Assembly: GCA_963978905.1 (NCBI GenBank)
Contig: OZ022261.1
Location: forward strand, 24,859,686 to 24,923,685
Direction: 5' to 3'
Source: Trichostrongylus colubriformis
Taxonomy: Eukaryota > Nematoda > Chromadorea > Rhabditida > Trichostrongylidae
DNA: 64,000 nucleotides
The translations under genes and the position numbers were made by a program. Shown here in pieces: positions 10,618 through 22,794 of this stretch. The notes beneath the pieces were generated by a model, which searched no databases, was not told where the DNA came from, and was given only the letters and a program-made list of their open reading frames with translations. Position 1 is the first letter of the stretch, and each line of letters opens with the position of its first letter.

Positions 10618-10765
10618 GGGGGGGGGGGGAAGACACCAAATTTCCACCGACGTCAGAGCTCTTCCCCCTCCCTAGGCTTAGGCTTAGGTAGATGAGACCG
10701 ATGCTTTGGCAGAGGAGGGAGGAAAGGAAATTCGACGTCGGTGAAAATTTGGTGTTCCTCTCACT
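10618..10765. repeat. Family K fold-back repeat, copy 1
   Basis: Begins with a 12-bp G run. An arm reading ACACCAAATTTCCACCGACG is mirrored by CGTCGGTGAAAATTTGGTGT around a CCTAGGCTTAGGCTTAGG centre. Related copies are at 10945-11115 and 36512-36725. Confidence 0.6.
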
Positions 10766-10944
10766 TTAACTGCCGCTCGATTTGTTTCGTGTACAGTTAT
10801 TTTCTTGGTAGTTCGTGAATTCAATTTACTATATCGGAGAATGCTTGTGCGCGGGTTTCCCCTACCCGGGAGCTCCTAACCTCTCCCTGTCATTAGATGA
10901 AATTGACTTTCCTTTGCTTTGAATGAAAAAAGCTATGGGTCAGT

Positions 10945-11115
10945 TAATGTCGGCAGGCGAGACGCAAAATTTTCACCGACTGCGAAGCTCCTTTTCTTTC
11001 CTAGGCTTAAAGCTAAAGCGGATGAGATAGATGCTTTTTCATGTAAAAGAAGGGGATATGAATTTCAGTTTAAGCCTAAAGAAGGAAGGAGCTTCGACAT
11101 TGATGTGGTGATGAG
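10945..11115. repeat. Family K fold-back repeat, copy 2
   Basis: Shares GACGCAAAATTTTCACC, the CCTAGGCTTAAAGCTAAAGC centre and the ATAGATGCTTTTTCATG segment with the copy at 36530-36700. The inverse arm reads AAGCCTAAAGAAGGAAGGAG. There is no coding function. Confidence 0.6.
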
Positions 11116-11264
11116 ATGCGTCTCCTCCACATTTGCCCACTCCACGTTTAAAACGCATACATAAGGTCACTGTGTTAATTCTTAGCTGGACTACAAGTGT
11201 CCTAACTTGCTTTACCGCTGCAGTGATACGATGGTTTAATCACTAGGTTATTTTTGCATTTCAG

Positions 11265-11360
11265 TGGTTTGACATGGAAGATGAGGTTCTCTGTTATGCC
11301 CTGGATGGCGCGATCCATCGCCTCGATGCAGCACCGAAAACCACCGTCGCAGAGAGTAAG
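11265..11360 (+). CDS. Candidate internal exon, 32 codons, unrecognised
   Basis: A 96-bp exon lies between a strong acceptor (TTTTTGCATTTCAG) and a good donor (AAG|GTACGG), phase 0 at both ends. It reads WFDMEDEVLCYALDGAIHRL then DAAPKTTVAESK. A degraded copy with the same acceptor and donor layout lies at 14563-14656, so the exon was duplicated with flanking intron sequence. I do not recognise the family. A possible terminal exon of the same strand lies at 16954-17144. Confidence 0.5.
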
Positions 11361-11516
11361 GTACGGTATTTGTATTTATATTTTTGATATTCAGCGCTTT
11401 TGTGTTATAGGATCAGGTTCCTTTTTTGCGGTGAGGATGAGTTTGTAGGGAAATAATGCTGGGTATGTGTCGTTTCTTCAACTTATATTTTCGAGAATGA
11501 GACTCCTCTGTATATA

Positions 11517-12016
11517 CAGTAGCGGTCAAAAATATATGCGGTTTGGGATTTTGACCATAACTTGGTTCGATGTTTGCATATCTCGCTCAATTTTTTTTGT
11601 GTTCTGAAGGCAACTGTTACTCAATGAAATAAATTATCTCAGCGAGTAGGATGCAGTGTGAAGGTTTAAAAAATTATTTAACTGAAACCACTGAAAATGG
11701 TCAACTCCGTGCCTCAGTGCTGTTAGAATTTGAAATAGCGTGCAACAAAGTCCCAGCCTCAATCCGTATTATTTTCTGCCCACCTGCCCGTTTCGATGAG
11801 TTATATGCTTTTTATGGCCAATTGAATTTTTGAAAAGGTTTGGCGATTTTTAGAGTTTTTAGTTAAACAAATTTTCCAATCTCAACACTACACCCTACTT
11901 TGCTTCACTGAGTACCAGCTGCCTTCAAAAAACAAAAAAAAATTGAATAAGAAATGTAAACTTCGACCAAAGTTATGGTTAGAATCCATAACCGCATATA
12001 TTTTTGACCGCTACTG
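11517..12016. mobile_element. Tc1-type MITE, 500 bp, TA target
   Basis: Inverted repeats of about 115 bp: CAGTAGCGGTCAAAAATATA on the left and its inverse on the right, flanked by TA at 11515-11516 and 12017-12018. The first 15 bases are shared with the Tc1-like transposon end at 589 (CAGTAGCGGTCAAAA), so the two belong to one family and that transposase could have mobilised it. The interior has no transposase. Confidence 0.85.
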
Positions 12017-12898
12017 TATGTTGTTGTCCCTCATCTATTACCATCCCACGAGCATCATTTTTTATACTCAACGCTTTGTTTTAAACTGAACCTTACGAAG
12101 AGGGTGAGGCTCCCTCATCCTCCCCCCCCCCCTTCCAACTACTTAACAACGATTATCAGAAAACGAAATTAGTTGATATAAGTGTATGAGTGCAACCCCC
12201 TCGATAAAAATTTGAGAAGAAAGAATGCGACCGCTCCAAATTGACAGATTTCGCGTCATTCGAAAAGTCCCCTTTTGAGGGTAGCCTAACTCTGGAACAT
12301 CATTATTCTTCTTGAAAGTAATTGTTTGTAATCAGTCAAAAAAAATCATTGGATTCAGTCTCGCTTTCTCAACAATAACCAATCGAACCTCATCCTATCA
12401 TACGAAATTTTGCTTCCTTGAAAAAAACAAGTTGTCAAGTGATGGATCTAGTGTCGTTCGAATAAAATCGAGTAACAGCAGATTCACTGAGTGCCGGTCG
12501 TGAGTAGGTGACGTGAGTTTTTCGTCTTCAGTCGCAACGGCCATTCTGGGGTGACGGTTGGGACACACGGTCAGTAGGGCCAGTGGGTCACGCGGTGATC
12601 ATGCACATCCCCTAAACTCGTTCTCTATTACTTTTTCTCTGAAGATATATTGAAGAGCGAGTAGAGCATTGTATGAAAGGAGGATAGGATTTATATGAAC
12701 AAATTGTCTGGATAATTTATGTAACAGGGCAAAGGCCACATGCACTCACAGGGGCGCAAGCCTAGGTCGAACCGTGTGTCCCAACCTATACCCGCCGTTC
12801 TGCACTTGGGGTCAGCCGCCCGTCCTCCAAACCTCGTCCTTCGCTTATGGCCACTCCTTAGCTCCACGCCTCTCGCGCGCTGAAAGCAAAGCATCACT

Positions 12899-12988
12899 CT
12901 CGATGATCGAACGCTCACTAAAGTACCCCAAGGACAGCTCAAACCCTCGATGATCGAACGCTCACTAAAGTACCCCGAGGACAGCCAA
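12899..12988. repeat. Short tandem duplication, 48-bp period
   Basis: CTCGATGATCGAACGCTCAC followed by TAAAGTACCCC occurs twice in direct succession with one or two differences. Just upstream, GTTGGGACACACGG (about 12557) has its inverse, CCGTGTGTCCCAAC (about 12769), forming a 230-bp fold-back. Confidence 0.7.
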
Positions 12989-13303
12989 CCCCCTCACATG
13001 ATACCATCCTGATCATCTGCTTTCATTTGTTTGCACAGGAGTGTATGGTATTTTCACCTAAACCTTATCCAGAGGCAGATGCGAGTTTCTCCTCAACTAG
13101 GCTTGGGCAAAAATAGCGCCGGACGTCAAAAGCAGTGTGTGACCCCCCAACTGCATTAACACCATTAAATTTCCCACGTGACAACGATTAGGACGAAGAA
13201 CATCACATGTGAAGCAGTGATGAAGTGCCTACAATCAGGGTCAAGCGTCCAGATGAGGAAAATTTTCAAAAAATACGACCCCCCCCCCAAAAGGGGGTCT
13301 CAA

Positions 13304-13620
13304 TACGCCATGCATGAGGATTTCATCCACATTCTCAATGAATACAAACGTTTTTCCGGTCCGCATAGTGGCCGCCAACACTATATTACGTACTTGTGAT
13401 CGTAGTAAGATATGAAATAGGTCCATATCAGCTAATTTTTCTTTTCCTTCCCATAGTTTCTGGAGTATTCATCCACGGTGATAACTGTGGATAGATTCCG
13501 CTTCCATGGCTAGTTAATAAATTTCGGAGGTGTCTCTGTAGGTGAAATCGGTGGCAGCGAACCAATGAAAGGGTCATTGACGTTGGTTGGCTTCGTTGTG
13601 GATCGCGCCATGCATGAGAT
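13304..13620. repeat. Dispersed repeat family F, copy 2
   Basis: Direct copy of 7388-7695, with the CCATGCATGAGG boundary motif at both ends and the same internal blocks. It is preceded by a C run and a CGACCCCCC motif that recurs at 13745-13785. Confidence 0.65.
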
Positions 13621-14562
13621 TCCATGATGATTATGTTAAATTAGTTTTGGGTTCAAATCCAGCTAGTCAGTTTTATCATTTCTCTTCTCACACTTTAGAC
13701 CCTCAGCGTAAGAAATTCTCTTGATCACTGCCTACCTCAGCAATTACGACCCCCCCTCCTCCTGGCGGACCAAATACGACCCCCCCTGTTGAGGATTCCT
13801 CAACGGAGGCTTGACCCTGCCTACAATACCCCAAACTCTGCCTCAAGACGATTATAACTAGGCGTGAGGTGGGTTACGGTACCTGCCAACAGTACGCAAA
13901 TGCACGGCAGCCGGCTGGTATTTAGTTGCGGCCTATGGCGGCTCCACTGAATATCCTATGTCTACACGTTGGCTTCCGTTAAGTATCCTTTTATGTTTAT
14001 ACGTGCCTCATCCGACACGATCTTTTAACTTCTAACCGGTAAACTTTTTCACTTTCTACTTTCAATGGTTTCCAGCGGTTTTCCCTGATGTTTGCATGTG
14101 TTTTGAATGGGAATTTGTCTTTGGATCCACTCTAGTGCTGTGTCGAGTTTGAAGTTGGTTAATGTTCTTTAGGTATATCCTCACTGACAAATTGAGCAAG
14201 TTTGCTCTTTACGCCGCTCGCTTTCCATTATGTTGCGATTCTAGATCCTTGTATGATTTGATCTGCTATTTTTTTTTACTGCGCTGTTTTCGGGACATTG
14301 ATTAATCATGAGTTTCACTCAATAACCCGGCCCAATGCAGAGATGCTATTGGCGGGTTCCACTCATTCTACTGTTTCTTCCTCTCCTTGGGCCTAGATAA
14401 AGTTAACATCACGCCCCTTTGAGTTGGGAAAAACTTTAGTTATTACGTCCTGTGAAATCCTTGTTAAATCTTGGTTGGTAGACGAACGTCCTGGCTTGGT
14501 GGTTGTTCTACCGCTGTATCCATATGATCGTTTAATAGTCATGTTATTTTTTGCTGTTTCAG

Positions 14563-14656
14563 TATTTCGACTTGGCAAATACATATTCGTATGGCCACGG
14601 ATGATGCAATCCATCGCCTTGATATAGCTGCAGAAATTACCGTCGCCCAGATTAAG
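14563..14656 (+). pseudogene. Decayed duplicate of the 11265-11360 exon
   Basis: It keeps the acceptor (GCTGTTTCAG) and donor (AAG|GTATGA) and aligns through CAATCCATCGCCTTGATATA, encoding DDAIHRLDIAAEITVAQIK against DGAIHRLDAAPKTTVAESK. It is two bases shorter than the original exon, so the reading frame is broken in its first half. An alternative is a start at the internal ATG (MATDDAIHRL), which would make it a first coding exon of a paralogue. Confidence 0.5.
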
Positions 14657-15420
14657 GTATGACGTTTGTGTTTCCCTTTCTGTTACTCAGGGCTTTCGCT
14701 CTGTAAGGTTCACGTTCATTTTCTTGTAATATCAAAAATTTTGTGGGGAGAAAATAGTGGATAATTGCTTGTTTCGTTTTGACATTTGTGTTTTGAAGAT
14801 AAGACAGATGGAGGCTGTTCGGGTTTCCCTTATTCATCATTACCAAGTGTGCTGAATTTATGTTGATGCACCTCCTACAAACCCGCGACGACGTTTTGGA
14901 CTTAACCCTTGATCGACTTTCATAAAACTGCACTAGGAGTCGAAGAAGTGCCCATTGTTCCAAGTGCTTCGTTTCATGGAAGTGAAGAAATTTCTTTCTC
15001 TATCACAATGCAGTTTGGAAGCACTCCGAACTGGGGCAAACGGGTGTATGTCATCAGGTGGGCCTCTTGCAGCTAATTTGCCAATGGTGCACATGGGTCG
15101 TAGCTGCCACCCTAACACCAACTCTTCGGCTCGAACCCTCATCTTTTCGTAATTGATACCCATATAAAGGACTTTAACAAACAAGCAATACGGATTACTG
15201 CCTTTTGCGAACCTTACTCTATGTCACTGGCGAACTAAGCGTGGATTCTGGCGTTTTTTCTCGTTTTCGGCTTTTTTTAGTTCTTCTACTTTTTCAGATA
15301 TAATAAACAATGCTTGTTTGCTCCGGGGTGGTTGTACTGCATGTATCACAATCTTTTGGGAGATCTGATCCTAGCTACCTCTCAGTAATTTGCATCGCTT
15401 GTTGAATATGGTCCTCTATG

Positions 15421-15990
15421 AGGAGACGGTCGTTTGGCGCGACCCCTTGCAGCCAATTTGCCAGTGGGGCATATGGGCCGTAGCTGCCCCCCCCCCCCCC
15501 AACCCCGACCATTCGACGCATCTTCTACGTTGGGCAACTCGTCCGTAGCACCGAACCCTCACATTTACGCGAGTGGTAATTACCACATGAAGAACCTCAT
15601 TGAAGAAGCACTGCAAATTACTGAGAGGAAGCCCGTACCACAACTTCTAAATGATTGGAATACAACTACCCCGGAGAAACAAGCAGTGTTTCCCATTGTT
15701 GAAAGTGTAGTGGAGACGAAAAAAGCCGAAAGCGGTAGAGGTTATCAGAATCCACGCTTAGTTCGCCAGTAATAAAACGAGGTCTGTAAAAAATAGTTTT
15801 TCGCAGATTTTGTTCAACGAAGCCTTTTGTATGGCAATTATCGACTACGAACATCCGATGGCTCGGTGATGTGGACGGGTTATCCGTCGCAGAAGATGCG
15901 TCAGATGGTCGGCGTTAGGGTGGCAGCTACGACCCAAGCGCCCCATCGGTGAATCAGCTGCAAGAGGGCGCGCCTAACGACGGCGTCTCG
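15421..15990. mobile_element. Family L inverted-repeat element, long copy
   Basis: The left arm GAGACGGTCGTTTGGCGCGA, then AATTTGCCAGTGGGGC and CGTAGCTGCC, is mirrored by GGCAGCTACGACCC, GCCCCATC and GAGGGCGCGCCTAACGAC at 15925-15985. A 14-bp C run follows the left arm. A partial third copy lies at 15056-15120. Between the arms is a 61-codon protein-like frame (15587-15772). Confidence 0.55.
15587..15772 (+). CDS. Short protein-like frame inside the family L element, unrecognised
   Basis: From an ATG the product reads MKNLIEEALQITERKPVPQL, then LNDWNTTTPEKQAVFPIVES, VVETKKAES and ends NPRLVRQ with a TAA. Amphipathic helices, a balanced composition and the absence of repeats within it argue for a coding origin. 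It lies between inverted arms, so it may be captured host sequence or an element-encoded protein. The frame also stays open upstream of the ATG to about 15434, but there it runs through repeat DNA and a Pro run. No family is recognised. Confidence 0.35.
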   Translation: MKNLIEEALQITERKPVPQLLNDWNTTTPEKQAVFPIVESVVETKKAESGRGYQNPRLVRQ

Positions 15991-16953
15991 GTGCAAACTT
16001 CTTTTGAAGATCACATTTCTTGAGGGAAATGACAAATTTTCGTGAGCCGATTTTGCTGGGAGGTTAACAGGCCAACATATGAATTCAGTGTTGTTAGATG
16101 TGAAAGCGGTACTACAGCTAGTTTAGTTTTATCTTCATACCGTAGATATCAAAAAACGTAGATATCCAAAAACGCTCTCAACATTTTTCAAAATCTTTAG
16201 CGCAGTGCGATCTTGGTTTATCATATCATGTCTCAAGATGTCAACGGATACATTCGCTCGTATGTAAAAACTTCTTTGATGTCGCAAGCTGGCCTGCACA
16301 TGAGAACTTGCAAAGGACGCTATCGCGACCTCGTCCATACAACAGACGATGGAATTTGCTTTTCCCTCCTCTCCCCAGACTCAACTTAAATTTACATCAT
16401 CCTGAGCATTTTTATCACGTCGTTACGTGGGTGAACACTGATGCGCGATACGCTACCACTGAGTCGTAGAACGTGAAGCTGCGTTCCCACCGTTCCATGG
16501 GAGTCATATTGACCCCTTTTCCTTTCCATACATGAGTACTGTTCAGGAGTTATTTATGTCATGCTTAATCATGGCTCACAATTGAAGAGAGGGCTATGTT
16601 TATCGTAGAGGCAGTCCTGTACAACTGTATAAATGTGACATCTTATTTACATTGCATTTACGCAATCGGTGTTGGATTGCAATATTATCTGCTGTGATAG
16701 TTTCAAGTTTTTTTCCTTCGGCTACGAACTCGCAGTTGTGCTTTCCCGTAGTTATTTTTTATCTTTTTTTTGAGTGTGTGATTATTTCAGATAGCGGTGC
16801 TACTGTACAGCGTGGGTCGAAAAATCTCGACACCTGGGTCACATTCGGGAGTGGAGTCCTATTTATCTATTTCTTGCCGCCCCGTTACATTTTTTGTTCA
16901 CTTACGCACTACGAAGCACCTGAATTTTGTACTAATAATCTTTTGATACTCAG

Positions 16954-17144
16954 CCACGACTACCCTTACCAGTGCCTTCAGAGGTGGTTTAAAAGTAATT
17001 CAGATATGTCGGGTAGAGCAGTGCTCGAGTTTGGATATTTCTATTGGATATTACTACTGCTCCCTCGCCTATATGGAAGTAGACATGGACGCAGCTCATC
17101 TGGAACGGGTAGATGGTCTGTCACAAAAGTTGGTCAAGCACTAG
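16954..17144 (+). CDS. Candidate terminal exon, 62 codons, unrecognised
   Basis: It opens after the acceptor GATACTCAG at 16953, in phase 2, and runs to a TAG at 17142-17144. It reads TTTLTSAFRGGLKVIQICRV, then SLDISIGYYYCSLAYMEVDM and DAAHLERVDGLSQKLVKH. An inner acceptor (AATTCAG at about 17006) would give a shorter exon in the same frame. The mix of hydrophobic and acidic segments and the stop suggest the C-terminus of a globular protein. An overlapping open frame from 16652 is longer but crosses obvious intron-like T-rich sequence. Upstream partners could include the exon at 11265. Confidence 0.4.
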
Positions 17145-19700
17145 TTGAGTAATCCTCATATTTTAGCTCGTAAACCCGGGAGTGTGTCATATTTGACAGA
17201 AGACCTTTTTGGATTTGTTGAGCCAGTTGGTATACCAAAAAGGGTGGTCGATAACCATGTTTTGTATTAGTTGTGTTGGGCTGTGGTAAAACATGTAATT
17301 ATCGAGTTTTCGGGACCAGCTGCTCTTATGGTATCAGAGTCATCAGTTGTAATTTAGGGATCATAGTGAATTTGGGATTTGGGAGAAGGGCGTATTTCTC
17401 AAAAATTCCTCAACGTAATGCTTGATCCTCATCATAAGCCCCACGGGAAGGTGTCTTACCAACCTCGCCTTTTGTCTCGACACCACGCTGTACTTCGTAA
17501 AGAAGATGACTGGATGGTTCACCGGGCTGCTCGAGGGAATGCAACGCAGAAGCCGACGCGTGCCGACATGGCAGCTGGACAAGAAGACAAAATCTGCAGG
17601 ATAGGGATCTTTTTTGTTTTGCGTAATAAAATATTTTTCTCGGAGTCGTTTATTGAGGGGTGAGTTCAGTCAGTTTCGTTTTTTAATGTTTCATATAGTG
17701 TTTGTTGTATTTGTTGTACTTGTTGTACTCATTGTATATTTGATGTGCTTGTTGTACTCACTGTATTTTCTTTTGTTAATTTCTAGGATATTGACTGAAC
17801 TCTACCCAGTCGTTTATGGGTGATAAGCAGTGTTTATGAGGTCTGAGTGTTCGTTGGGTGTGAAATGTGCGTGAGCGAATGCATGAATTTATGAAGGGAG
17901 AGTCAAGCACGCGATATTTCTAAAGCGGGTCTTACTAGGTAAGAGGAATACTCAGCGGCAGGCACGTAAGAACGTGTAATGAGAATTGTATTATTGTATT
18001 ACAAGGAACCACATCCGATCTGGACGAACTCAGGGAATATGGAGATTAGGTAAGGGGGAAGGGAAGTGGGCAGGAAGCATTTGGCATCTGTGTCATACAG
18101 GGGGAGAGGAAGGATCAGTAGAGAGGGGGAGGGACCTAGCGTAGGATCCTTGGGTCATAGATTGCTGCACATCATTGGGAGGCCTGTTGTGGGAAGAAGA
18201 AGAAGGATGAGTAGTATTGGCCGGGGGGGGGGAAGGGGTTTACTTGTTGAGGACCTGTCATAGTTTGCATCATATGGCTCATTGGCTCATCGCGGCTCAC
18301 TAGGGGAAAAGGGGCAACTGGAGGAGTGCAGCGCCAAGTGAGGATTTATGGAAGCCATTTTGTATTTACACATTACTGGGGAGAGAGGTAAAAATCTTAA
18401 GATGGGTGGTTTTTTTTGAATGGGAATCGGTGAATCGTAGTATATCGTAGTAGTATATCTTCTCCGACTCAGCTCCCTTCCCTTGTCAGCCGTGCTTGGC
18501 TGTCCTAGGATTGAAAAGGAAATTTAAGGGGATCGCTTTTGGGGTAAAAGTGAGGAAAACGAAGTAAGTAGTAGGTCCGAGAAGTAACTAATTTGGATGC
18601 ATAGGCCGTAGTCTTGAAATGTCTGTGAGAGATGGTTTTGCGCCACGATAGGCGGATAACGGGGTTTTGTTTGTAGATATTCCCTGTGGTGGGGAAGTGC
18701 GTGTGCGTTGGAATGTGTGTTCGGATGGGATTTAGTTTGTGCATGTTGAGGAGGTGGGATGCTGAAGTGTGAGAGCATTTGGAGAAGGTTTGGGAAAATA
18801 CACGATGGTCCATAATGAGTGCAAGACGGCCTTTGTGGTGTAAATTTTCTTGAAGTTAACGTACTCGAGTTTCCGTGCAAATTTCACCAAGACCTTCAGT
18901 TATCACAACTGACGACATGTTTTGATTCGCTCTCCTCTCAGTGCGATCACTTGATTTCAAGCCCTTCCGAAGCGTCCTTGTGGTGTAGTTTTCTTTGTCT
19001 GCTTCCGAAGTTTCCAGGCATCTTTAATAGATCTTCCCTTTTGTGCTGAGTAGGTGGGGAACGGAGCGGTGTTCGTTTAAAGATTCCTGACGCTGCTCAT
19101 TTTGGCTGGATCCTAAATTGCAAGACTAGCAATGATCCGTGGAAATTGGTTCCGAAGACAGCACCCATATGCCAAATTCTTGCAAAACTTTGAAGGAAAA
19201 GGACGAAGCGAGCCATTTATTGCGCGAATTATGGATCATCCTGTATGTGCCGGTAGAGTGGGGGAAGTGAGCGTGTGAATGTGTTGCAGAATACGTGCAC
19301 TCGGGCTGTTGGTAGTCAAATTGATGTGTCTCGGAGGTCATATGCGATGTACGGGTGGTGTGTGCGTGTGTGTGGAAATTGTAAGAGAGGTGTGCGAGCG
19401 GTGTATGTGTTTTGTGTTGGTTATGATACTTATGGGCCGTGTAGCGTATGTTGCTGCGTTGTGTTGTGAGTTACGTGCTGCGTTGTTTGTGTATATGTGC
19501 TGTGGTGGTGTGTGTGTTGGGTGCTATGCTGTAGTTGTGTGCTTTGTTTTATTTCATATGTATTTAACATTGACTTCTGTTAATAAATGTTTATTACATA
19601 CAAAGTCACAAACAAAGTTACAAAGTACAATCACATAAATACAAAGTTGTGCCCACCCTAAGTTTTCCCACCCCCTCCCCCCACGTACGCGCACGCGCGA
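17145..19700. other. No gene seen; low-complexity, G/T-skewed DNA
   Basis: Contains a TTGTTGTAC-rich stretch (about 17690-17770), a G-rich stretch (18050-18250, including an 8-bp G run) and a TG-rich stretch (19345-19560). Two weakly similar segments (GTGGGGAAGTGCGTGTG at 18688 and GTGGGGGAAGTGAGCGTGTG at 19257) hint at an old duplication. Frames on both strands are low in complexity. Confidence 0.4.
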
Positions 19701-19728
19701 TCTTCGGTTTCCCACTGGTGGACTCATC

Positions 19729-20592
19729 TCATTGAGGTCCCCAGATGGGTGTTTCTTGGTATGTTGAAAGCATCCTTTTGAGATGCTCTCGACTTCCAAT
19801 GTTGCTGTGAAGACCAATGGATGGGCGTGCCCACGACAGCTGTGCTCCCACTCTGAAAAGGAGCATCTCGCAGTGTTCATAGGTACAGTCTAGCCCCGTG
19901 GAGAGCGTGGTCAAACGTTCGTCTGCTGAGACATGCCAATCCATCTCTCGTTGTACTGCCAGATTGTCGCGGATCGCACACACACATGCTATTGATCTCT
20001 CAATCAGCTGACGAAGATGGCAAGCCAAAACTCTCAGGTGACCCCTTTCGCACACTCACTTTATGACGGTATTGATCTCCGTCAAAACATGGCACTGCTC
20101 AGATGATAGCCAAAATATGACGAAGTTGGTCACTCTAAGCGTTTTCTTTCAACTGCCGAACATTTCATTTCGCGGTACAACCCGAACCCGTGGTGAGTGG
20201 CTACAGCGCTCTAAGCGACCGCGTATCAAAACGCGGCTTTTTGCTCATTGAAATTCAGGTGACGGTCCGCTGAGATTGGTTGCCTGTAATCGTCGGCTGT
20301 TTTCATGGGAAACATGTGTCTGGCCATGACTTTGAAGCTCTGTCAAATGCTACCGTTCCCTTCGGTTGACGAGTGGACCTAAACGACTTTTGAAGAAGAG
20401 AAACAGTGAACGTTTTCGCTCCAGTTTCTCCAAGAAAGGCTTCGCAGCTGAACTGAAACCATTCGAGGACACAGCGCTCCAATGATAGAGAAATCCAGGA
20501 TACCATTTGAGCGCTCGGCAAACGCTCAGAACCTGATCCTCGAATATTTCGCCATTGGACATGACGTCGTACTGCCTCGATCCTTCAATCAA
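19729..20592 (-). pseudogene. Unrecognised protein-coding repeat (family E), minus copy
   Basis: Two open blocks on the minus strand. The first (20592-20350) reads SRQYDVMSNGEIFEDQVLSV and continues to SSNGFSSAAKPFLEKLERKR. The second (20055-19729) reads HLRQLIERSIACVCAIRDNL, then LTTLSTGLDCTYEHCEMLLF and ends near QETPIWGPQ. Both blocks recur in the same order at 23806-25115 on the plus strand, with conservation visible at protein level, so this is a decayed coding repeat (gene family or mobile element). I do not recognise the protein. The two blocks are not in one continuous frame. Confidence 0.45.
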
Positions 20593-20599
20593 TCAACAC

Positions 20600-22785
20600 A
20601 GACTCCTCCTAGAGCAGTGAGTACTTAGAAGAATTCAGCGAAATTAACACGGATTTTTGACATGTTCTTTGGCTTCTTCATGTTTGCTCATACCATTTGG
20701 AAGATATCATTTACATGCATCATTGAAGTCATTATAAAAATTTTGCGATCAGGAACGCTACTTGGCGATAAAACGTCCCCTTCTCGAGCTCCGTTTCTCC
20801 CCAGGTTTGCGTAAAATCTGCAATTTTAGCACAACTGTTCCCTCGCATCGTACCTCTTCTCTATCGGCGTGCTCCGATTGTGCTAGAAGGAAGGGAATTT
20901 ACATCGTCCCTAAATAAGGCACCCCAGAGGTGTTATGAGTTCTTCGCTATATGCTCTACAAACCCTCGCGCACACCAAGAAATGCATCAACCATGCGAAC
21001 TATTATTTTTAAATCTAATGAGGATGCTCAACCTCCCTTTCTCTCCCGCGACGCATGAAATCTAACCCATACCTGTCAGAAGGGGTCCCACTACATTCTC
21101 TCAACGCAGCATTACTTCACTGACATGCTATAATGGAGAGGGAACAGACAGAGCGTCATAGTTGAATTAAACGGGAGGAAAGGAACATTAAAAAGCTCAC
21201 CGGTGGGGTTCATTCCAAGGGCCACCGTGTGCACGGATAAATAAAATGTTGCGAATTTCTCTATTGTGATAGAATTTGTTCAGAATGAGCTGCAGTGACG
21301 CCCCCTGCCAATAAACCATCACCTGGACTGAGCTGCGCTATGCGTAAGAAGTGGAAAAAACCGGTTTTCAATTGGGTTATTTTTGAAGGGCGCGGAACAC
21401 CCCTCAGCGGAACCCTGAAACTGAAGGTATCGCTCAAGATAGAAAGCACTAAGTGGTCAAACGGACTACGGTGAACGTGTAGGTAACTAGCAGGACTGCG
21501 TTCTGTTTAGCATGCTCAACCACGCCATTATTGATCGCGTCGCGAAGGCGTTGCGTCAACTACGTTCGATGTATTATTCGCACGGTATGAACGCGCGCCT
21601 TCAGGCGATTTTGGGAAGGACGACGACACCCCAAATATGCGATTTGAGTAAGGCAGACGGATAGAAGGTTTGTGGAAATGGTAGGATTCTAACATGTTTG
21701 CCTGAGTCATTTCCTAGTCGTACCTCATAGAACCCCCTTGATACATAGTTCTCACTGGAGTGACTTTCCTGGGAACTAACACTAAACTAAACATCTTATG
21801 CAGGCAATTGATTTAACCCTTTATTCCACTATTCCTACTGATGGAACAACGGTGAAAGCAATCGGAAACTACTCATCTTATGATTTCGGATGTTATCGAA
21901 TCCTAGCACACTTCCACCGTAGCATGCTCGCAGTCAGATTCTTGTATTACACAGTGTCCGAAATGAAACGGAACTATTTTAAACGATGAGTTCCTTCTGA
22001 GATGACTATGAACTGCGTTTTAGTACACAACGAACGGAAATCGGAGTCGACGAATGTAAATTACAGGCAAAACCGTTGGTTGGGGAGGAGTTTTGTTGAG
22101 ACGGTCCCACATCTTGGAAATGTTTGACAATCCTGGTAAACCGCTACATGCCGCAAGGTATCAACCCGCAACGTGAAGCAACTGAACAGCTGGTTATCTA
22201 GCAGCATCTCATGGCCATATAGCGATGACGCGAAAACACCTCTGAGCTCTCATTCTCCGGAACCGGTCAGAGTTGTGTGAACCTCGAGCTTGTCGAAAGA
22301 TTTGCCAGACGATAACCGAGACCATGAGCCTCAATCCAGCATACGTTGTATTCGTTTCAAAAGTTTCTTGTCAGTCCAAGATGATCCATTTCTAGACTAT
22401 CCGTCGGCTCTTGATATCGATGCTTTTTGCGATCGTCGATGTAGTTGACCACGTTTCAACTCAACCACTATGCTTCCTCGTGAGAAGTGAGTGCATGGCG
22501 TGAATCCAAGAGCTTTAGCCGTCCCATCCTGCAGTCGGGTACCCAATGGTAAACTTCTCAAGGAACTTTGACTAGCTCAGGAGTTTACTCGTGGTCAGCA
22601 ATTCAGCTGAAAGACGGACAACACCTCACTGGGTCTGAGGAGATCTGACAAGACGCGGTTGTGCTCCCAAATGCGCAGAGCACGTTACAGAGCAACCACT
22701 CCACGAGCGATCAGCCATCGTCATGTTTCTCTTGACTGCACAAAAGTCCTATAGGAAGCGGTTTTCACACTTACCTTTCCTACTA
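20600..22785. other. No supported gene
   Basis: Sequence of mixed composition between the first family E copy and the MITE at 22795. Scattered short frames have no splice support. A stretch at 20880-21065 opens with LEGREFTSSLNKAPQRC, but it has no acceptor or donor evidence. Confidence 0.35.
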
Positions 22786-22794
22786 GTAGTTAAG

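Noticed and set aside
16652..17152. 166-codon plus-strand open frame
   Set aside because: Its first part is T-rich intron-like sequence with an internal TTATTTCAG acceptor. A different frame ending at 17144 after an acceptor is more protein-like.
18505..18880. Two overlapping His/Thr-rich minus-strand frames
   Set aside because: Translation of G/T-rich low-complexity DNA, with both frames equally open.
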